A DNA stretch of 64,000 bases from Chrysomallon squamiferum (taxonomy: Eukaryota; Mollusca; Gastropoda; Neomphalida; Peltospiridae), in assembly GCA_012295275.1 (NCBI GenBank), contig CM022673.1, positions 28,563,636-28,627,635 on the forward strand. Direction: 5' to 3'. A program made the position numbers and the translations under genes. Under the pieces are notes generated by a model. That model saw nothing but the letters and a program-made list of their open reading frames with translations. It was not told the origin of the DNA and did not search any database. This document shows, piece after piece, positions 23,705 to 38,395 of this stretch. Each line of letters starts with the position of its first letter. Position 1 is the stretch's first letter.

Positions 23705-23765
23705 CACTGCTGTTATTTTTATTATTGCTCTTATTCTTTATTTATTTATTTATTTATTTATTCAC
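23470..23765 (+). repeat. (TTTA/TTTG)n-(GTT)n-(ATT)n composite
   Basis: Several arrays in tandem including over 20 ATT units at 23,640-23,703. A 206-residue hydrophobic frame over it is repeat-driven. Confidence 0.93.
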
Positions 23766-24111
23766 TTATTTCCGTTCCTTCTTTCAACATCTTATAAAAA
23801 TGATAAACGTCATTGTACTCTGACAATGAACATCTGGAAGAGATCGATTGTGTCTATTGGAATTACCTTATTGATTCTTGCCTTAAAATATCAGGCAATC
23901 ACTGCTAGGTCGTGTAATGAATATTTTATATATCGCAGACATCATTTTAATCAAAGAGTTCTTTTGTCCTCAGACGAAATGGCATTAGAACTTAGATTGA
24001 AAATTATCTTCGACACACACCTATTGATACTGCGATGGAAACCATCTTGTTGTCTTGACGCCCATGCGGATTAATTTCAACGCTTGACTGGTTAGAATGA
24101 TCTGTGTCTGT

Positions 24112-24114
<3 letters not shown>

Positions 24115-24155
<41 letters not shown>

Positions 24156-24252
24156 CGTTAACGTTATCATTATTGTTGTTGTCGTTATTCTTTGTTATTC
24201 TCGTTCTTATTCTTCTTCATATTATTTATTTATTTATTTATTTATTTATGTA
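24115..24252 (+). repeat. (ATT)n and (TTTA)n arrays
   Basis: Two arrays separated by about 70 bases of T-rich DNA. Confidence 0.9.
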
Positions 24253-26009
24253 ATTATTTATTATTTGGCCTTTAATTTTTATAAAAGGAAAAAAAAGAAG
24301 ACAGTTTGCGACTTATTTCGAAATTGTTAAATAAACAAAAGTGTAATATTTTAAAAATTAATGCAAAAAAAAAAAAGAAAGAAAAAAAAAAGGAAAATAA
24401 TGAATGAAAGGAAACATAAAAAAACAATAAATAAACACACAGAGAGATAAATAAACGCAGATACAAACAGACAGTCAGTTAATGAAAATAAATAGACAGG
24501 TACAAAAAGACTGATTGAAATAAATAATGGAATCCCAAAAAACAAAATTGCTGTGACTATTTCCCTTTCGACCGTTGTCATACAATTAACTGTTACAGTC
24601 CATCATTGTTATTCGTCTCAGAAACTCTATTACCATGCACATTTTTTTATCCCAGTAACAGGAAATTACATTAGCGACTGGGAATCCTTTCTGCTCCTCT
24701 GTTTTTTGGGGTTTTTTTTTTATTTTTTAGAGCTTGTCAGAATTCAGAAATACTTAGCTTACAGAGCCCTACACTGATTTTGCTCATAGCAACATGGTTA
24801 AGGAAATTAAATTCAACCTATTTTTCCTGCCAAGAACAAGTACGCCGCAAATTACGCCGACAAAGGCAGCTGGTTTCGACGTCATTAATGATCGACTGCT
24901 AAGCTGACTCAGTCTCTGCGAAACGATGCTTCCATTTTGAGAGTCTTATTTTTGCCAGGTCTCGACAGTGAGAATATGCTAGATTTTTAAACATAAGTTT
25001 TGGTCGAAGTCAGAGATCGATGGTGCGAACAGCGACATTGTCTTTCTAACACGACAGCGCTGACGATGTTTTGCCGAGGATGATGTTGAAAGAGATTGAT
25101 CGTTCTCACGTTGGTGGCAGACAGAGGAGTCGGTGATCAGTTACAGTGGAGTCTCCTATCACTCTCCTCCTACTGCTCCTCTAATTAACGGATGCTTTTA
25201 CATCTGTACCTCGCTTCTGACGATGTCATCATTCGCTACGTTGACTGCATCCTTCAGAATATGTTTTCTGTTCGTACACATCCGAGTGTAAATTCAATCT
25301 AAATTAGAGTGTCTTCATTTATTTATAGACTGTTATTGTCTTTTTTTCGTTTAGTTTTTTTAAATTATTTTTGTGTTGTTTCGGTGATCTTCGTATTGCG
25401 GGGCTATTATTGGGGGGAGGATTATGTTTTTCATGGGGTGTGGTGTGCTATGAAGATCAGAATGGTAATTAATTACTGCTATACATCACTAATGGTCTAT
25501 TATAAGAAAATATATGAAATTTCTTTTATATAATTTTCTGTTTTCTTCAAAAAGTATTGCGAGGAGAATTTCTATTAAGAAAAAAGTTTATTATACGTGT
25601 TAATTTTAGGAAAGCAGAATGTAAAATATGAATATTTATGTCACAGAGGTTTAATACCATCTCGCTTGTTATTGAAATGTTTCCATTAACCTTGTTCCCA
25701 GACAATCCCTCATTGACGTCTATTTTTAGTCGTAATTGTTGCGGTCACGCAATTATGTATATATTGATGTTACGAATATCAAAGTTCAGATACTGATAAA
25801 TAAATCTCACGTATCGGTTATGATTACGATAATAAACGTGAATGAATTATGTATTTCGCCAAAAAATAGCAACATAAGTCGAAAAAACAATAATGAAAAA
25901 TATCAGATGAATAATGTCTGTGTTTTTTTTTTTTTCATATCTGTGAGAATACATTCTATGTCATACCATATAGTTACCACAATTATGTACATCTTCAATA
26001 ACTGTAAGA

Positions 26010-26109
<100 letters not shown>

Positions 26110-27239
26110 TAAAAATATATAAATAAAAAGAGAGAGATTAAAGATTTAACAACAGAGATTATGCTATTAACATTTATTATAATACATCTACAATAAATTT
26201 TCCAATTATTAAATTATTAATAGTATTTTGCGCTTCAGTACAATGCTTGTGATTTTCTTTTTTTCTTCTTCTTTTTTCATTTTATTTAAGCGTAATAGTG
26301 TTCACATACGTTAAATTACGACTTTTGTAAAATCCACATTTCACTAGACTGTTGCTTCTACCATCAAGACATCGTTAACGCCTACGTATTCGTTTACGTG
26401 AAACCAAAACCCCGAAAGATATTCTGATAGATACGAACGATTTGCTTTGTAAATACCCTAGACCTTTGGAAACACTTTGATACCTATAACACAGCACAAC
26501 AACAATGAAAAAAGAAAGAAAAAAAAAAGAAAGAACTAAAAAAGACATATAAATTCTGCTTGGCTGAAATAATTCTAAGCATCAAACTCAACACTTTTTC
26601 CTGCTTCACAGAAGATTTCAAAAATGACTTTATTTTTCCCAGGAGTCATTAAGCAAAACAACATGAATTTAACTCCATTATGCTCCACAACCATGAAATG
26701 GTCCAAAATAAAAAAACATTATTCGATGGAAACACTGGTGTATGATCATAAAGGAAGAAATGAAACAAAACAGCGAATATTTTAATAATAATTATTCGTA
26801 ATTACCACCGGGGATAAGCTCGCTCTTGTTCGGAAAATGATGGAAGACAGTTGAGAGCGATTCGTGGTTATTTTCTGGTCTGGTGTGACAGGTCTACATG
26901 CAACAAGTCAGCTTTTTCACACACAAACAGAACAAAAAATCACGTAGTTTAATATCGATGCATAACCGCGATAGATTCCAGAGATTTCAAACTGGGTATA
27001 AGATTTTAGAAAGGTTAAAAATAACAGAAAAAAAAAAAAGTTATAATTTTAAAATAAAATATAAAAAACTAAAAAAATAAATTATAATTATAATAAAAAT
27101 AATAATAATAATAATGGTAATAAACTAAAACAGTTGAATATGTTACTTATATTTTAATAACATGTATACTTTTATCTGAAATGATGAGGTTGGTGATTTC
27201 ATGTGTATATCTATATCTGTCTAGACATATATATAGCTG

Positions 27240-27256
27240 GACAGATAGACATACAT

Positions 27257-27303
<47 letters not shown>

Positions 27304-27400
27304 TACAGACAGATAGATAAATAGATAGATAGATTATACAGACAGATAGATAGATATACAGACAGATATACAGACAGATAGACAAACAGATAGATAAAGA
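27240..27400 (+). repeat. (GATA)n with GACA/ACAGATA variants
   Basis: A pure GATA core at 27,258-27,302, then interrupted units. Confidence 0.96.
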
Positions 27401-28712
27401 TAGAAACATACAAACACATATAAATACTAAAGCCACTGATTTATTTTTTGTTATATTATTACTTTATTCATTGTGTTGCGTATTGTGTACATAACAGAGC
27501 GATTCTTATTTAATGAAAGTTTGTAGTTGTATTATCTCATGATGCAGCGCATTAATTTAAAATTAAATTTCCAAAAGAAAAGAAAAAAAAAAAAGAAAAG
27601 AAGAAAAAGAAAAGATTTAATTTCAGTAGAATAATTTTAATGAACGTCAGTACAAATTCAGTTAAATGGGTGGACGCAGCAATTAATTCAAAACAGAAAT
27701 TGTTTCATGGCTGAATTTAACTTTCAAGTTTTATTATGAACTGAAAAAAAAAGAAAAAAGAAGAAAAAAATCGTTTCTATTTTATTTCTTTTATGAATGT
27801 ATGAAATATAATTTTCCAAGCGTTTGGACTATAATATAAATAATTAACTTGCTTCAGGTACGACACTATAATTCAATTCTTCTACATCATTTCTAAACGA
27901 TTATCATTTTCTTTTCCATCGATCATTATTAGAACCAGTTAGACTTTTCTTTCGCGTGTTTTTCATTTTGGTTTTATCAGTGTTAAAAATGCGTACGTCA
28001 TTTGTACGAGTATTTCCGAGTACACTGATCCGAAGTTGATGAAACTAAATTATAACATTCCTTTTAGCCACATCTAAAGAAAATTCAAGAAAAGGAAATG
28101 AAACAGATAATTAATTGCTGTTTTCTTTCTTACAAATGGCTGAACTGCACTTTAAGCCAAGCTTCCGAAAAAGAACGATTGGGCGAATTTGGGATTTTTT
28201 TTTTCCTGCCGAAAGATAACGAAAGAAATGAATTACTCTATCGAGACTCCGAGAGTTAATTAAATATTATCTAAAGTGATCTTTTTCTTGATTTTCTGAG
28301 AACGCAGGATCATTAGAAGTCCGATGGTCTTTAATAACGGAATTGACTGACACTTTGATGGCGAAATGTGTGCCTTCCTATTTCAGTTGTGCAGACTTGG
28401 AATTCTCGGCTACCGCGTTGACATATCTAAATGGGAATCAAGCCGGCAAGCGACTTGTGCTGACGTCACAACACTCGGAGAATTAACGCCAAAAGACCGC
28501 TTTTATCTGGTGAATACAGATGTTGCTAATGGCTGAGAAGTTCAATCGCTTAACAATAGTAGTGGGGGGGGGGAGGAATTAAAAAGAAAAACAAGAAAAG
28601 AAGAAAAAAAAACCTCTTACAAAAGAAAGAGATAAGAGTGTGGAAATTAAAATCTTCAGTGAATAAAGAAACAATGCTGAAACACTTGTCACAATTGTTA
28701 AAATCGATATTT

Positions 28713-28714
<2 letters not shown>

Positions 28715-28769
<55 letters not shown>
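28715..28769 (+). repeat. (GA)n microsatellite
   Basis: About 27 GA units. Confidence 0.98.
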
Positions 28770-28772
<3 letters not shown>

Positions 28773-30744
28773 TTGGAATTATTGTTCCTTCCTCTTAATA
28801 TTGATGAAGAAGATGGTAATGGCGACGGTGAAGATTATGACGATGATGATAAGATTTATTCTGCTTATGGAAAATCTACATTCTTTATTCTTTTCCAAAC
28901 ATAGAACATCAAAGGTTATTTATTATGTGTACATACAGCCTATATTAATAAATGGACATTTTGTTATGTGCTGAAATTGCAGACTATACGTGTGCGAGTA
29001 CGTGGGTTGTTATAAACCTGTATTTATAACCTAGACTAAAAGAAAACAGGCATCATATTAACTGCTGCCAAATCAGTCTCTGCTGTGACTGAAAATAACG
29101 TCTTCTAGTTCAACATATTTGAAATGTTAATTGTATATTTACAAGACTTTGTAATTCATAACATCAAAGACTTTAGTATAAAATAGATCTGACCAGGAAC
29201 ATAAGATAAAAAAAAAAAAAAAGAGAATGTCAACTTTTGGAGACTTAACATTATCGAACAGAAGGCTATTTATTCCGCGGCTTAACAATAGCCCGTCCAT
29301 AGCCTGCGCAAACTCTGTATAATTACCGGCGGACATGTTTGTCGAGGATTCCGATACTCCGCGGCTAAAGAGTCCATAAAGAATTAATTATTGCGTGAAA
29401 AAACAGAACCGGTAAACAGCGCTGTCTTGAGGGTGGCCGCGTGGCAAAGCAGCGTTTGGTCGATATTCGATTTCTGTAAACACGTAGTTCAACAGTTAGA
29501 CAGTTTTATTTGAGTCTTGGTAAAATAATTTCAGACTAATGTCAATATGTACTGCACGATCTCGCTGTCCTTTGTCAAAAAAAGAAAGAAAATGCATAAA
29601 GGTTTGAACAGCGGTTAGTAAACTTCCTTCAACAATCGAGTGAGGAATCGTGAAGGAGTGGGGCGCACACCATTAGCGTTTCTTTACTGTATTTTTTTTC
29701 TTTTCTCTAATAATGAATCTCCGTTTGTATTAAAAAGTTTATCATCGTCCACATTGATGATGCTACCGCCCTTTTCTATAACGAGATCTATTCGTTCCCG
29801 ACAATGAGGCGTTTGAAGTAACAGCATTTTAAAGCAAGGGTTTCATAGCCCAATTAAACGTACCTTTGAAAAGATGTAATAAAACTGGCTTGTTGACTTA
29901 TAATTAAATGATAAGACTGTTACGTTAAAGATTATGTCTATTTGTGGAGTAAATTGATGGAAATTGTGAAAATAGGTTCCTCTCATTTACATCGAGATGA
30001 AGATTTTAATTTATTTATTTTCACGGAAATTAATTTATTAGTTAACAAATTAGGCTTGTAATTTAATATATGGAAAAAAATAGCATTAATAATAAATTTG
30101 AAGTAAAAAAAAAAAATATATATATATATATAAATGATAATAAATAAGAAATAAAATGAAGCAGAATAAAACAGCAGCAGTGTATCTAAGTTACAGCATT
30201 ATCTCAAAGCAAAACATAAAAATTGATTCCTTTTAGACAAATTACAGTGTTTCATGTATTCACACGGACGCCTAATGTGCCAGAAACATTCTGAGTATTA
30301 TTTTGCATTTAAGCGCAGTTTGGAGCAAAACACAACTGAAAGGATAATTAAACACAGGCGAAATACAGACGAAGAAGCAGGAGGGAAAACAGATAGCCAA
30401 AGTGGGAGAAAGCTGAGCGGTTTGAAATAATTCACAGACAGACACTGCATTTCAGTTAAGTAGCCAGAGGAATTATCTGAAATATCAAAATAAAATATTT
30501 TGTGACAAATATAAACAGATTTGGTTATTTTGAAAAGAAACACAGCTACGACTCAACACAACATTTATATATAAACGGATTTGTAATACAAGATTTAAGT
30601 ATAACGTCAATGGAGACTGAAAATTAAGAGAACTTAAACAATGAAATAAGCATATATGAAAGGAAATAAAATTTTGAACAAGCTAGATTATTTAGTGTAG
30701 ATTTAAATGTATTTGTTTTGTTTGTTGCCTGCGAATCTTGTGAT

Positions 30745-30846
30745 AATACTACTACCACCACCACCACCACTACTACTACTATTACTACTACTACTACTAA
30801 TACTACTACTACTACTACTAATAATAATAATAATAATAATAATAAT
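30745..30846 (+). repeat. (ACT/ACC)n-(AAT)n
   Basis: Composite trinucleotide array; the poly-Thr/Asn frame is an artefact. Confidence 0.95.
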
Positions 30847-31811
30847 CATGGTCAGGTTCTACTGTTTATTGTATTGCAATTAAACAGTATTTCACTGAAT
30901 ACTACATGTTCCTGATACGTCAAGAAAGAGTCCTTGTAGAACAGCAAATAAAAAACTGGTTACACTTAGCCGGCAGTGTGTTTTGAACAAGCAGTTTGTA
31001 CGTGGCAATAGGCCTTGAAACAGCAAAACATTGTCTAAATGCATTACACGAACAATCAGTCTTAACCAGAAGGCCGAATACTGCAAGCAATATGCACTGA
31101 ATAAGCATAAAGGAAAGCAATATTCTTCTCAGTAATTATGTCATCAAAAAGTGAAATACTATTTGATTTGGTACTGCAAGAGAAAGGTTTTCAACACAAA
31201 AAAAACCCTCTATTTTTTTTTTTTTTTTTTAAATGACAGCACTATTCAAGTGCTCATCTTCCGCAGCACATTCTGAACGTTAACAAAGAATTGTGTGACG
31301 TGTGTGTACACGGAGATGTAATTACAGATAACAGGCAATGACCCATGATGTTCGGTGAAAACGCGTTTTCAAGCTAGACATGCTGTAAATTAAGATAAGT
31401 ACATGCTTCTGGACAAACAGACATGCTTTTAATGAACAAAAGTAATCATCGTCTGTGTGTACGTGAAAGGTAGGTAATTAGGCATACAGTGATGAACAAA
31501 GTAAACAACTATAGCTAATCTGAGATAATGGATGTTGATTGGTAATTGTAAGCAAGTTGTAAACAGAAATGTTTCTGAAGCTTTTGAAATAATTTGTTTT
31601 CTTCTTGTTTTATTTTTGTAGACAGAGTATTGTAACATTTGTTAAATGTATAAGAATATTTCATATTTTTATACGTTTTGATAGTGAACATCAAAAATAA
31701 TTTAAATATCCTTTGCAATTTTGACATCCAGTAAGAAACACTGACGTCATTCCACTGAATATTCTTACCAGTTACCATCATCTTTTAGATACATTACGGG
31801 ATATATCACAA

Positions 31812-31845
<34 letters not shown>

Positions 31846-32280
31846 ATTCTTTAAATATTTTTGGGTTACTCTTGCTGATTAGCAATAATGATTTTTAATA
31901 AATACCTTCTCACAGAGTGAGAAAAAAACATATACCAGTCAGACATAAGAAAACTTCATGATGCGTAGGACGCAGGTTTTAATCTGGTATTATTCAGTTG
32001 TTTTAGTTCAAATATAATAATGATGAAAACTAGAGTCCTGATATTACACAGCTCGTGTTCCTGAGATTTCTAATCTTTATTGCAAAAGAAATATAAACGT
32101 AACAGAAATAACACAAAATGAGTAATTTGATGCAGATCTTCACGATAATTAAAAAATACGTGATGCTGACCTTTCTAATATTTTAATCAGATAAATTGAA
32201 AAGAAATGCAGTTATGAAAGAGTAAATCCGAATTTTGATTTTGTATGACACATACGCATTTATGTATTAACACTCACATT

Positions 32281-32303
32281 AATATATATATATATATATA
32301 TAT

Positions 32304-32338
<35 letters not shown>

Positions 32339-32362
32339 TAGATATAGATATAGATATTTAGA
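32281..32362 (+). repeat. (TA)n-(GATA)n-(TATAGA)n
   Basis: The array changes unit from 2 to 4 to 6 bases. Confidence 0.95.
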
Positions 32363-32827
32363 TATATAAATATATACACAGACACACACACATACACACA
32401 CAAACACATGCACTTGCACAATAGCAGAAATTAAAACAAACATTTATTTACGAACGTCAAAGTTAACTGCATTAATGTTGAAGTCTATTACCCTTTCCGC
32501 TATTGTCCGTTTCTTCGACTCACAGAACACAAATGAAGACACTTTCCAGAGAATAATTACACAGCAAGAAGACAGTGAGATTACCACGGTGGCCTGAAAG
32601 GTCATCTAAATTCGTTTACCAAGCGTTACTTTGATCACCACCGCGGTGTCTTTCATTATCTGCCACGTACTGAGAGTGGATGTCCATTTATTCTGTATGT
32701 CGAAACAAAACGTGACCTGTCACATTTGTGCACTAGCTGGCGATAAAAGCAATTTGGGGATTTAAACTAGTTTGTTTATAATAGCCTAGTGTTTGTATTG
32801 CATTCGATGATTGAGATTGAGAAGTTA

Positions 32828-32830
<3 letters not shown>

Positions 32831-32865
<35 letters not shown>

Positions 32866-33090
32866 ATGCGTGAGATGGAGAGAAAAAGAGAGAAAGAAAG
32901 AGGTAGGTAAAAAGTGTGACTATGTGTATATGTTTGTGTGTGTGTATATATGTAAATATATTTGTTTGTATATATGTATGTATATATGTATGTACGTATG
33001 TAAGTATGAATCTATGTATGTATGTATGTATGTATGTATGTGTATGTATGTGTGTATGTACGTCCGTATGTACGTATGTATGTATTGTAT
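32831..33090 (+). repeat. (GT)n and (ATGT)n arrays
   Basis: GT units at 32,831-32,862, then imperfect ATGT units from about 32,920. Confidence 0.94.
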
Positions 33091-33632
33091 GTTCTTTTAA
33101 ATGTACAACAACAACAAAGCAATAACCGAAATAATAAACGTGAGACTGATAAACAGTGTTTCGCTAGACAGATAAACAATTATCAATTTAGGTGTCTGGA
33201 GATTATGAACAATTCCTAAATTGAGGGGACGGATTATCTGTCTGAAACCGTCTGAACTGTGTGAATATGTCTCATCCTGTGGGAAGAAGTGTATCTTTCA
33301 GTTCATTACTAACACAGAGCAATAGACAAAGAAACAAATAGAATTTCATTATCGGAAATCCTTCAGTTGAAAAATAGCTTTATTTGTAATACTTTTTAGA
33401 TGTAAACAGTAGATACCATTCACGAATAGACCGCCTGAGACGTCCTTGCATTCAGTGAACAAGAAAACACATCTGTCTTAAATGCTTTATTTTGTTGGTC
33501 GAGATTCTGCGTTTTAAGATTATTAAAACTTTAATTAAAGAAAGGATGGGATAACGTCATTGCTGTCCTGCCTATTTCTTGTTAGCTGATTCAGGACAAG
33601 TTCTAGAGTTGGTTTGACCTTTAGTGTATTTT

Positions 33633-33671
<39 letters not shown>

Positions 33672-34981
33672 TTTTATTAGATGTATCTTCATCTAAATTA
33701 CATAAATGTAGGGTTACAAAAGAAAGCAAAGCATTGTTATATATATAAATTTATATTTTTATTGTTATTTCATTATGAGCACTGGTAAAGAATAGACTTC
33801 AGACATAACCAATTTCATCAATTCCTGCTGCTATTTCCATGGTTGATTCCTGTGAGAGTTGACTGTTTTATTAAAGATCGCGGCTCGAGTTTTTCTTTCA
33901 CAGCTCTGTGCTTCGAGAAAGAGAACACCCTTCGCTGAGTCTGAAGATTCTCACTCGTTATTTCTTTTATTTTTTCAACCTTGCATGTTGCACTCTATAT
34001 TATTAATATTTATATTAATTGCATATTTCAAATAAACAATTTCTTCTTTTATTATCAAAGGAAATGTCGTGCGCTCTGACAGAAAGTTGGTTATATGCAT
34101 TAATTCACTACTCTTAAAAATCAATAAAATGAATTTCCAGAATAGTAAAATTCTCTTGAAAATTAATTTATTTCTCATATTAACTATCATATTTTTTTAT
34201 GTTTTTTATCTTTTCACTGTCAATATATTTTTTGTATTACTGTTATTATTGACAACCGATATCATTAAGACTACAAATAATCGTCTTTCATTTGAGAGTT
34301 ACGCATCCATGAAAATCTTCCATTTAAAAAACCATTTTCATTAAAAAGAAATATATTGACCCCGAAAAGGAAGAAAATAATTCTGTGAAATAACAAACGT
34401 AACCGTCCTCGCCAGGCAGTGAGTCACGTAACATCCTTGTTTCTCAAACCAACATCTGTTTCTTCTCAGCTTTTATTCTCCGATTTCCTCTCGGCAAAAC
34501 CTCCTAAAACCTGCAGAGGCCCCAGCAAACACTCGCGTTAACTTTCTAACCTTCTTCCGTTGCTCAGCCATCACGTTCAGAATCTACAATCTCAGTTTCT
34601 GTGCGGGATATGAAGAACTGTGTCCAGCAAAAGCTGCTTACGTTTGATGAATTGGACACTTCAGTCGGTTAGTTATTCGTCCGCCTACATACCCAGACCA
34701 AACGACTACGTAAACTGATAAGATTTTTTATAATGCGTAGGTGAAGACAATTGCTTTCCAAGGATTTGTGGAATCTCCGACTATTAATTTTGTTTTTCTT
34801 CTTCTTTTGTTCCATCCATGAATGTCAGGTAAATATTAAGTGTAGTTTACGTCTGTTCAGAAGGAAGTTTCAGTCACATCCATTATCAGATTGAAAATTG
34901 CGAAAAATAATGTGTTTCTCGATTGAGTTTCAGATAAAAGAAACTTTAAATGGCAGTTCATTGCTTAATATCTTAACGACA

Positions 34982-35125
34982 ATGTATGTATGTATGTATA
35001 TGTATGTATGTATGTATGGATGTATGTATGTATGTATGTATGTATGTATATATGTATGTATGTATGTATGCATGCATGTATGCAGGCATGTATGTATGTA
35101 TGTATTTATGTTTGTATATTTTGTA
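34982..35125 (+). repeat. (ATGT)n array
   Basis: Imperfect ATGT tetranucleotides with GCAT and GGAT variants. Confidence 0.95.
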
Positions 35126-35835
35126 TATTTTAAATTTTACTATTTTTAGTCAATTTAACAAACTGATATACTGACAAAACTATTTTTTCATAATCTTATT
35201 TTTAATCTTAAAATCCGTCTCCCCTGATGGTGACTCAATCACATTGTTGCCTGTTGTCTTTTATCTCTCGAAGGTTTTTCTCCAACTTGATTATCAAAAA
35301 CAATCCTCATCCACGTGACCATTTAAGAAGAGAAATCCTAGAGTGACCAAAATTCCTTGAAGACGGCTGAACATTTCCTGACTATAACCCAAGCCATTAC
35401 TGCAAAGACTGCTTCTTCCAGATAATTAGGTAACCGTCGCAGCTAAAACGGTTTAGACCTTTTTACAGAATGCATTACTCACGCTGTTAGTTTCTTGAAG
35501 GAAGTAAATTCGGCCGATTGATTGTACGTGTGTCTTCAAAGACTGGCGAATCAATTTTAATTTTCTACGATCTGTGTGTATAAAACTGTACGTGAATTTA
35601 CAAGTTTGTTCAGGTAAAATTCGCATTATGATCTTAATTCGTTTTTTTTTTTTTTTTTTTTTTTTTTATTGATGGATGAATCAGAATAAAGGTTGATAAA
35701 TTAGAATTATTGAGTTTTGATGGATATAATGCCACAGGAAATTAAAAGGTTAAATTTTATCTCATATTTTTATACTTTAGTTTTAATTAAAAAGTCAATT
35801 TTATGGCCTAATAAATTTTTATCCATAAATCAATT

Positions 35836-35837
<2 letters not shown>

Positions 35838-35871
<34 letters not shown>

Positions 35872-35874
35872 GTA

Positions 35875-35925
<51 letters not shown>

Positions 35926-35945
35926 ACAGTAGTAGTAGCAGCAGC
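35838..35945 (+). repeat. (AAT)n-(AGT)n-(AGC)n
   Basis: Trinucleotide composite; the minus-strand poly-Tyr frame is an artefact. Confidence 0.95.
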
Positions 35946-36730
35946 AATAATGGAAATAACTATAGTTAGTAGTTGTTGTTGTATAGACATATGATACATC
36001 ATTGATTGATTGTTGTTGTAATTGTAGTACTAGTACTAGTTGTGGTAGTAATAGCAGATTTAGTGGTGCTGGTTTTTGTTGATGTCGATGGTGATGACGT
36101 TGATGCTGATGGTGATGAAGATGATCATAATCATAATAGTGATAAATACATGCAATATGTTTGCATCTCAATAGCCTGTTATAGCCATTTGAAACCTACC
36201 TAGTATAATTGCATATGTATACTACAAAAAGAAAGCAAAAATCAAATATATATATATATATTTTTTTTTTTATAAATATGCATTCATACATGATTTAGAT
36301 ATATAGGTATAGACTGAAAGATATATCTGTGTAAAGTTTGTTGGTGTAGAAATTAACTTTGTTAGTCGAATTTGAGAGGAACATTAAATATTCAGCAATG
36401 AAGACAAATACGATGATGTAAGCTCGAGAGTGTTTACCAGAGAGAATATCGAATTGTGTTTTCTGTCGAAAGATGGCCGTCCAAGGCTTGGGTGAAAATA
36501 TTTCATATCAGGCTACAGATCTTTTGTTCATTTCTGACGAAAAATTGATTTTCGTTAACGAGTACACACGTTACGTTGGAATCTAAATAACATCGAGGTT
36601 GGAACAAGCCATCTTTATACAGCCTGCATATAAAAAAAGTAGTACTAAAATATATTATTCAAGAGGAAACACACACTCACATGCACGCACACACATAAAT
36701 ACACACACATATTATATTATATATATAGAC

Positions 36731-36779
<49 letters not shown>

Positions 36780-37238
36780 ATACTCTCAATGAATATTTGT
36801 AACTATATTTAATATAAATAAACAAATAAATAAATAAATAATTAAATAAATAGATAAAGAAATAATGAGAGAAAGAAAGAAATATGAATAACTAATTAAA
36901 ACAGAAACTCGTTTTCTACAATAAATGGATTACTGGGACAGGCTAAGTTAATGACTACATCTGCATACAACGATCTTGCTAACCCGTATTCTCTAATTTA
37001 CTGAGATTCGCCCATGATTAAACATTGCATCAGCTAATCTATATTCTCCTCTATTATACAAAAAGCCACGATTAAACCTGTAACTCATAACTACACAGCT
37101 ATGGACGATTTGTGGTTTTTAAACACCGTGTGTGGAATGATTTAATTCGGAGGCAGTTGTCTTTTTCTTGTCGCGTTAGCCGTGTTCTTTTTCACGAAGA
37201 AGACGCCGCACAGTTCCTTTATTTATTTATTTATTTAT

Positions 37239-37535
37239 TTATGTTGTATTTCCACGTACATTACACGGTCTTTTTCTCCCCGACTCAGTGAAAAATTGCA
37301 GTCTAACACAAAATGTCTTATACAGCAAAACGGCTTCCAAGTCATCCATCACATTCTCACGCGACCGTCCATTTCCAATGGATTTTATGGGAATTGTTAT
37401 GTGCACGTTATCAAGCATGGATTGGTTTATGCGTTTTATGTCAAAAAACATTTCACGACCTGCCATCTCTGTTTTTATTTTTGCACGAGCAGTTTTTGCT
37501 TCATACCATAAAGCCTGATGAAGCGAATCAAATTG
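37239..37535 (-). CDS. Candidate terminal exon or mobile-element fragment inside gene 1 intron
   Basis: On the minus strand a long pyrimidine tract ending cgtttgttag is followed by 98 open codons that stop at TAA, directly followed by AATAAATAAA, a possible polyadenylation signal. The peptide reads like a real protein (ALWYEAKTARAKIKTEM, GREMFFDIKRINQSMLDNVH, then MDDLEAVLLYKTF). Base composition is raised against the intron around it. No family recognised and no upstream partner exon identified. Other frames across the same stretch are also open, so it could be a decayed mobile element or an intronic conserved element instead. Confidence 0.25.
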   Translation of the reverse strand, partial: QFDSLHQALWYEAKTARAKIKTEMAGREMFFDIKRINQSMLDNVHITIPIKSIGNGRSRENVMDDLEAVLLYKTFCVRLQFFTESGRKRPCNVRGNTT

Positions 37536-37685
37536 CGACTAACAAACGAAAAAAAAAATATTCTATTTAAACTCTGTTTTGCTCTGAAAAGGTTTTTTCT
37601 TTCTTTCTTTTCTTTTGTTAATTAATTAACTAATTTATTAATGTATTATTGAATATATATATATATATATAAATCAAATCACCTA

Positions 37686-37728
<43 letters not shown>

Positions 37729-38228
37729 GACCTTCCATATCACTGATTCCTGCTAACTGCTATCACCTATAAAATATTTAAGAAAGGTGATTTGTTTTAC
37801 GTGTAGAAACTCATCAACTCTTGTCTACGAATGCCGTCGTTTTACCGATGCTGGCGTCAGTGTCTACGTCATTCTTATTTTGTTTATGACTGCTAAGTGG
37901 CGTGTAATTTTACTAAAGCTTCTGTTTGGACGAAAATGTTCTTTATTTCGACAATATCTAGTCGATTTAATTCGATTTTCCTGAAATGACACCGAGTAAT
38001 AATTGGGTTTCCAATAATATTTAGTAGACAGAGCATAATGGCACAGTCGAAAGTGAGACAAAAAGGTGACGTTAAGGCAGCTTAATAGTGTTAGTTCACA
38101 AACACCCGAGACAAAAAAAATATAAAAAAATATTCCAGTGGTAAATTTAATATTCAAATTAGCTTCATTTTTCTCTTCTTAGTTCTTTACTGCTTACAGA
38201 AGCGTGCTGTCCTTTCTCATTATAATGA

Positions 38229-38244
38229 TGAGAGAGAAGAGAGT

Positions 38245-38334
<90 letters not shown>

Positions 38335-38395
38335 TGGATAGCTGACTGATGAATGGATGGATGGATGGATGGATAAAGAAAGAGAGAGGGGGTGT
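38229..38395 (+). repeat. (GA)n followed by (GGAT)n
   Basis: About 100 bases of GA, then GGAT tetranucleotides. Confidence 0.96.

Noticed and set aside
23454-24074. 206-codon hydrophobic frame resembling a membrane protein
   Set aside because: The hydrophobic part comes from TTTA, GTT and ATT arrays; the non-repeat tail has no recognisable motif or splice signals.
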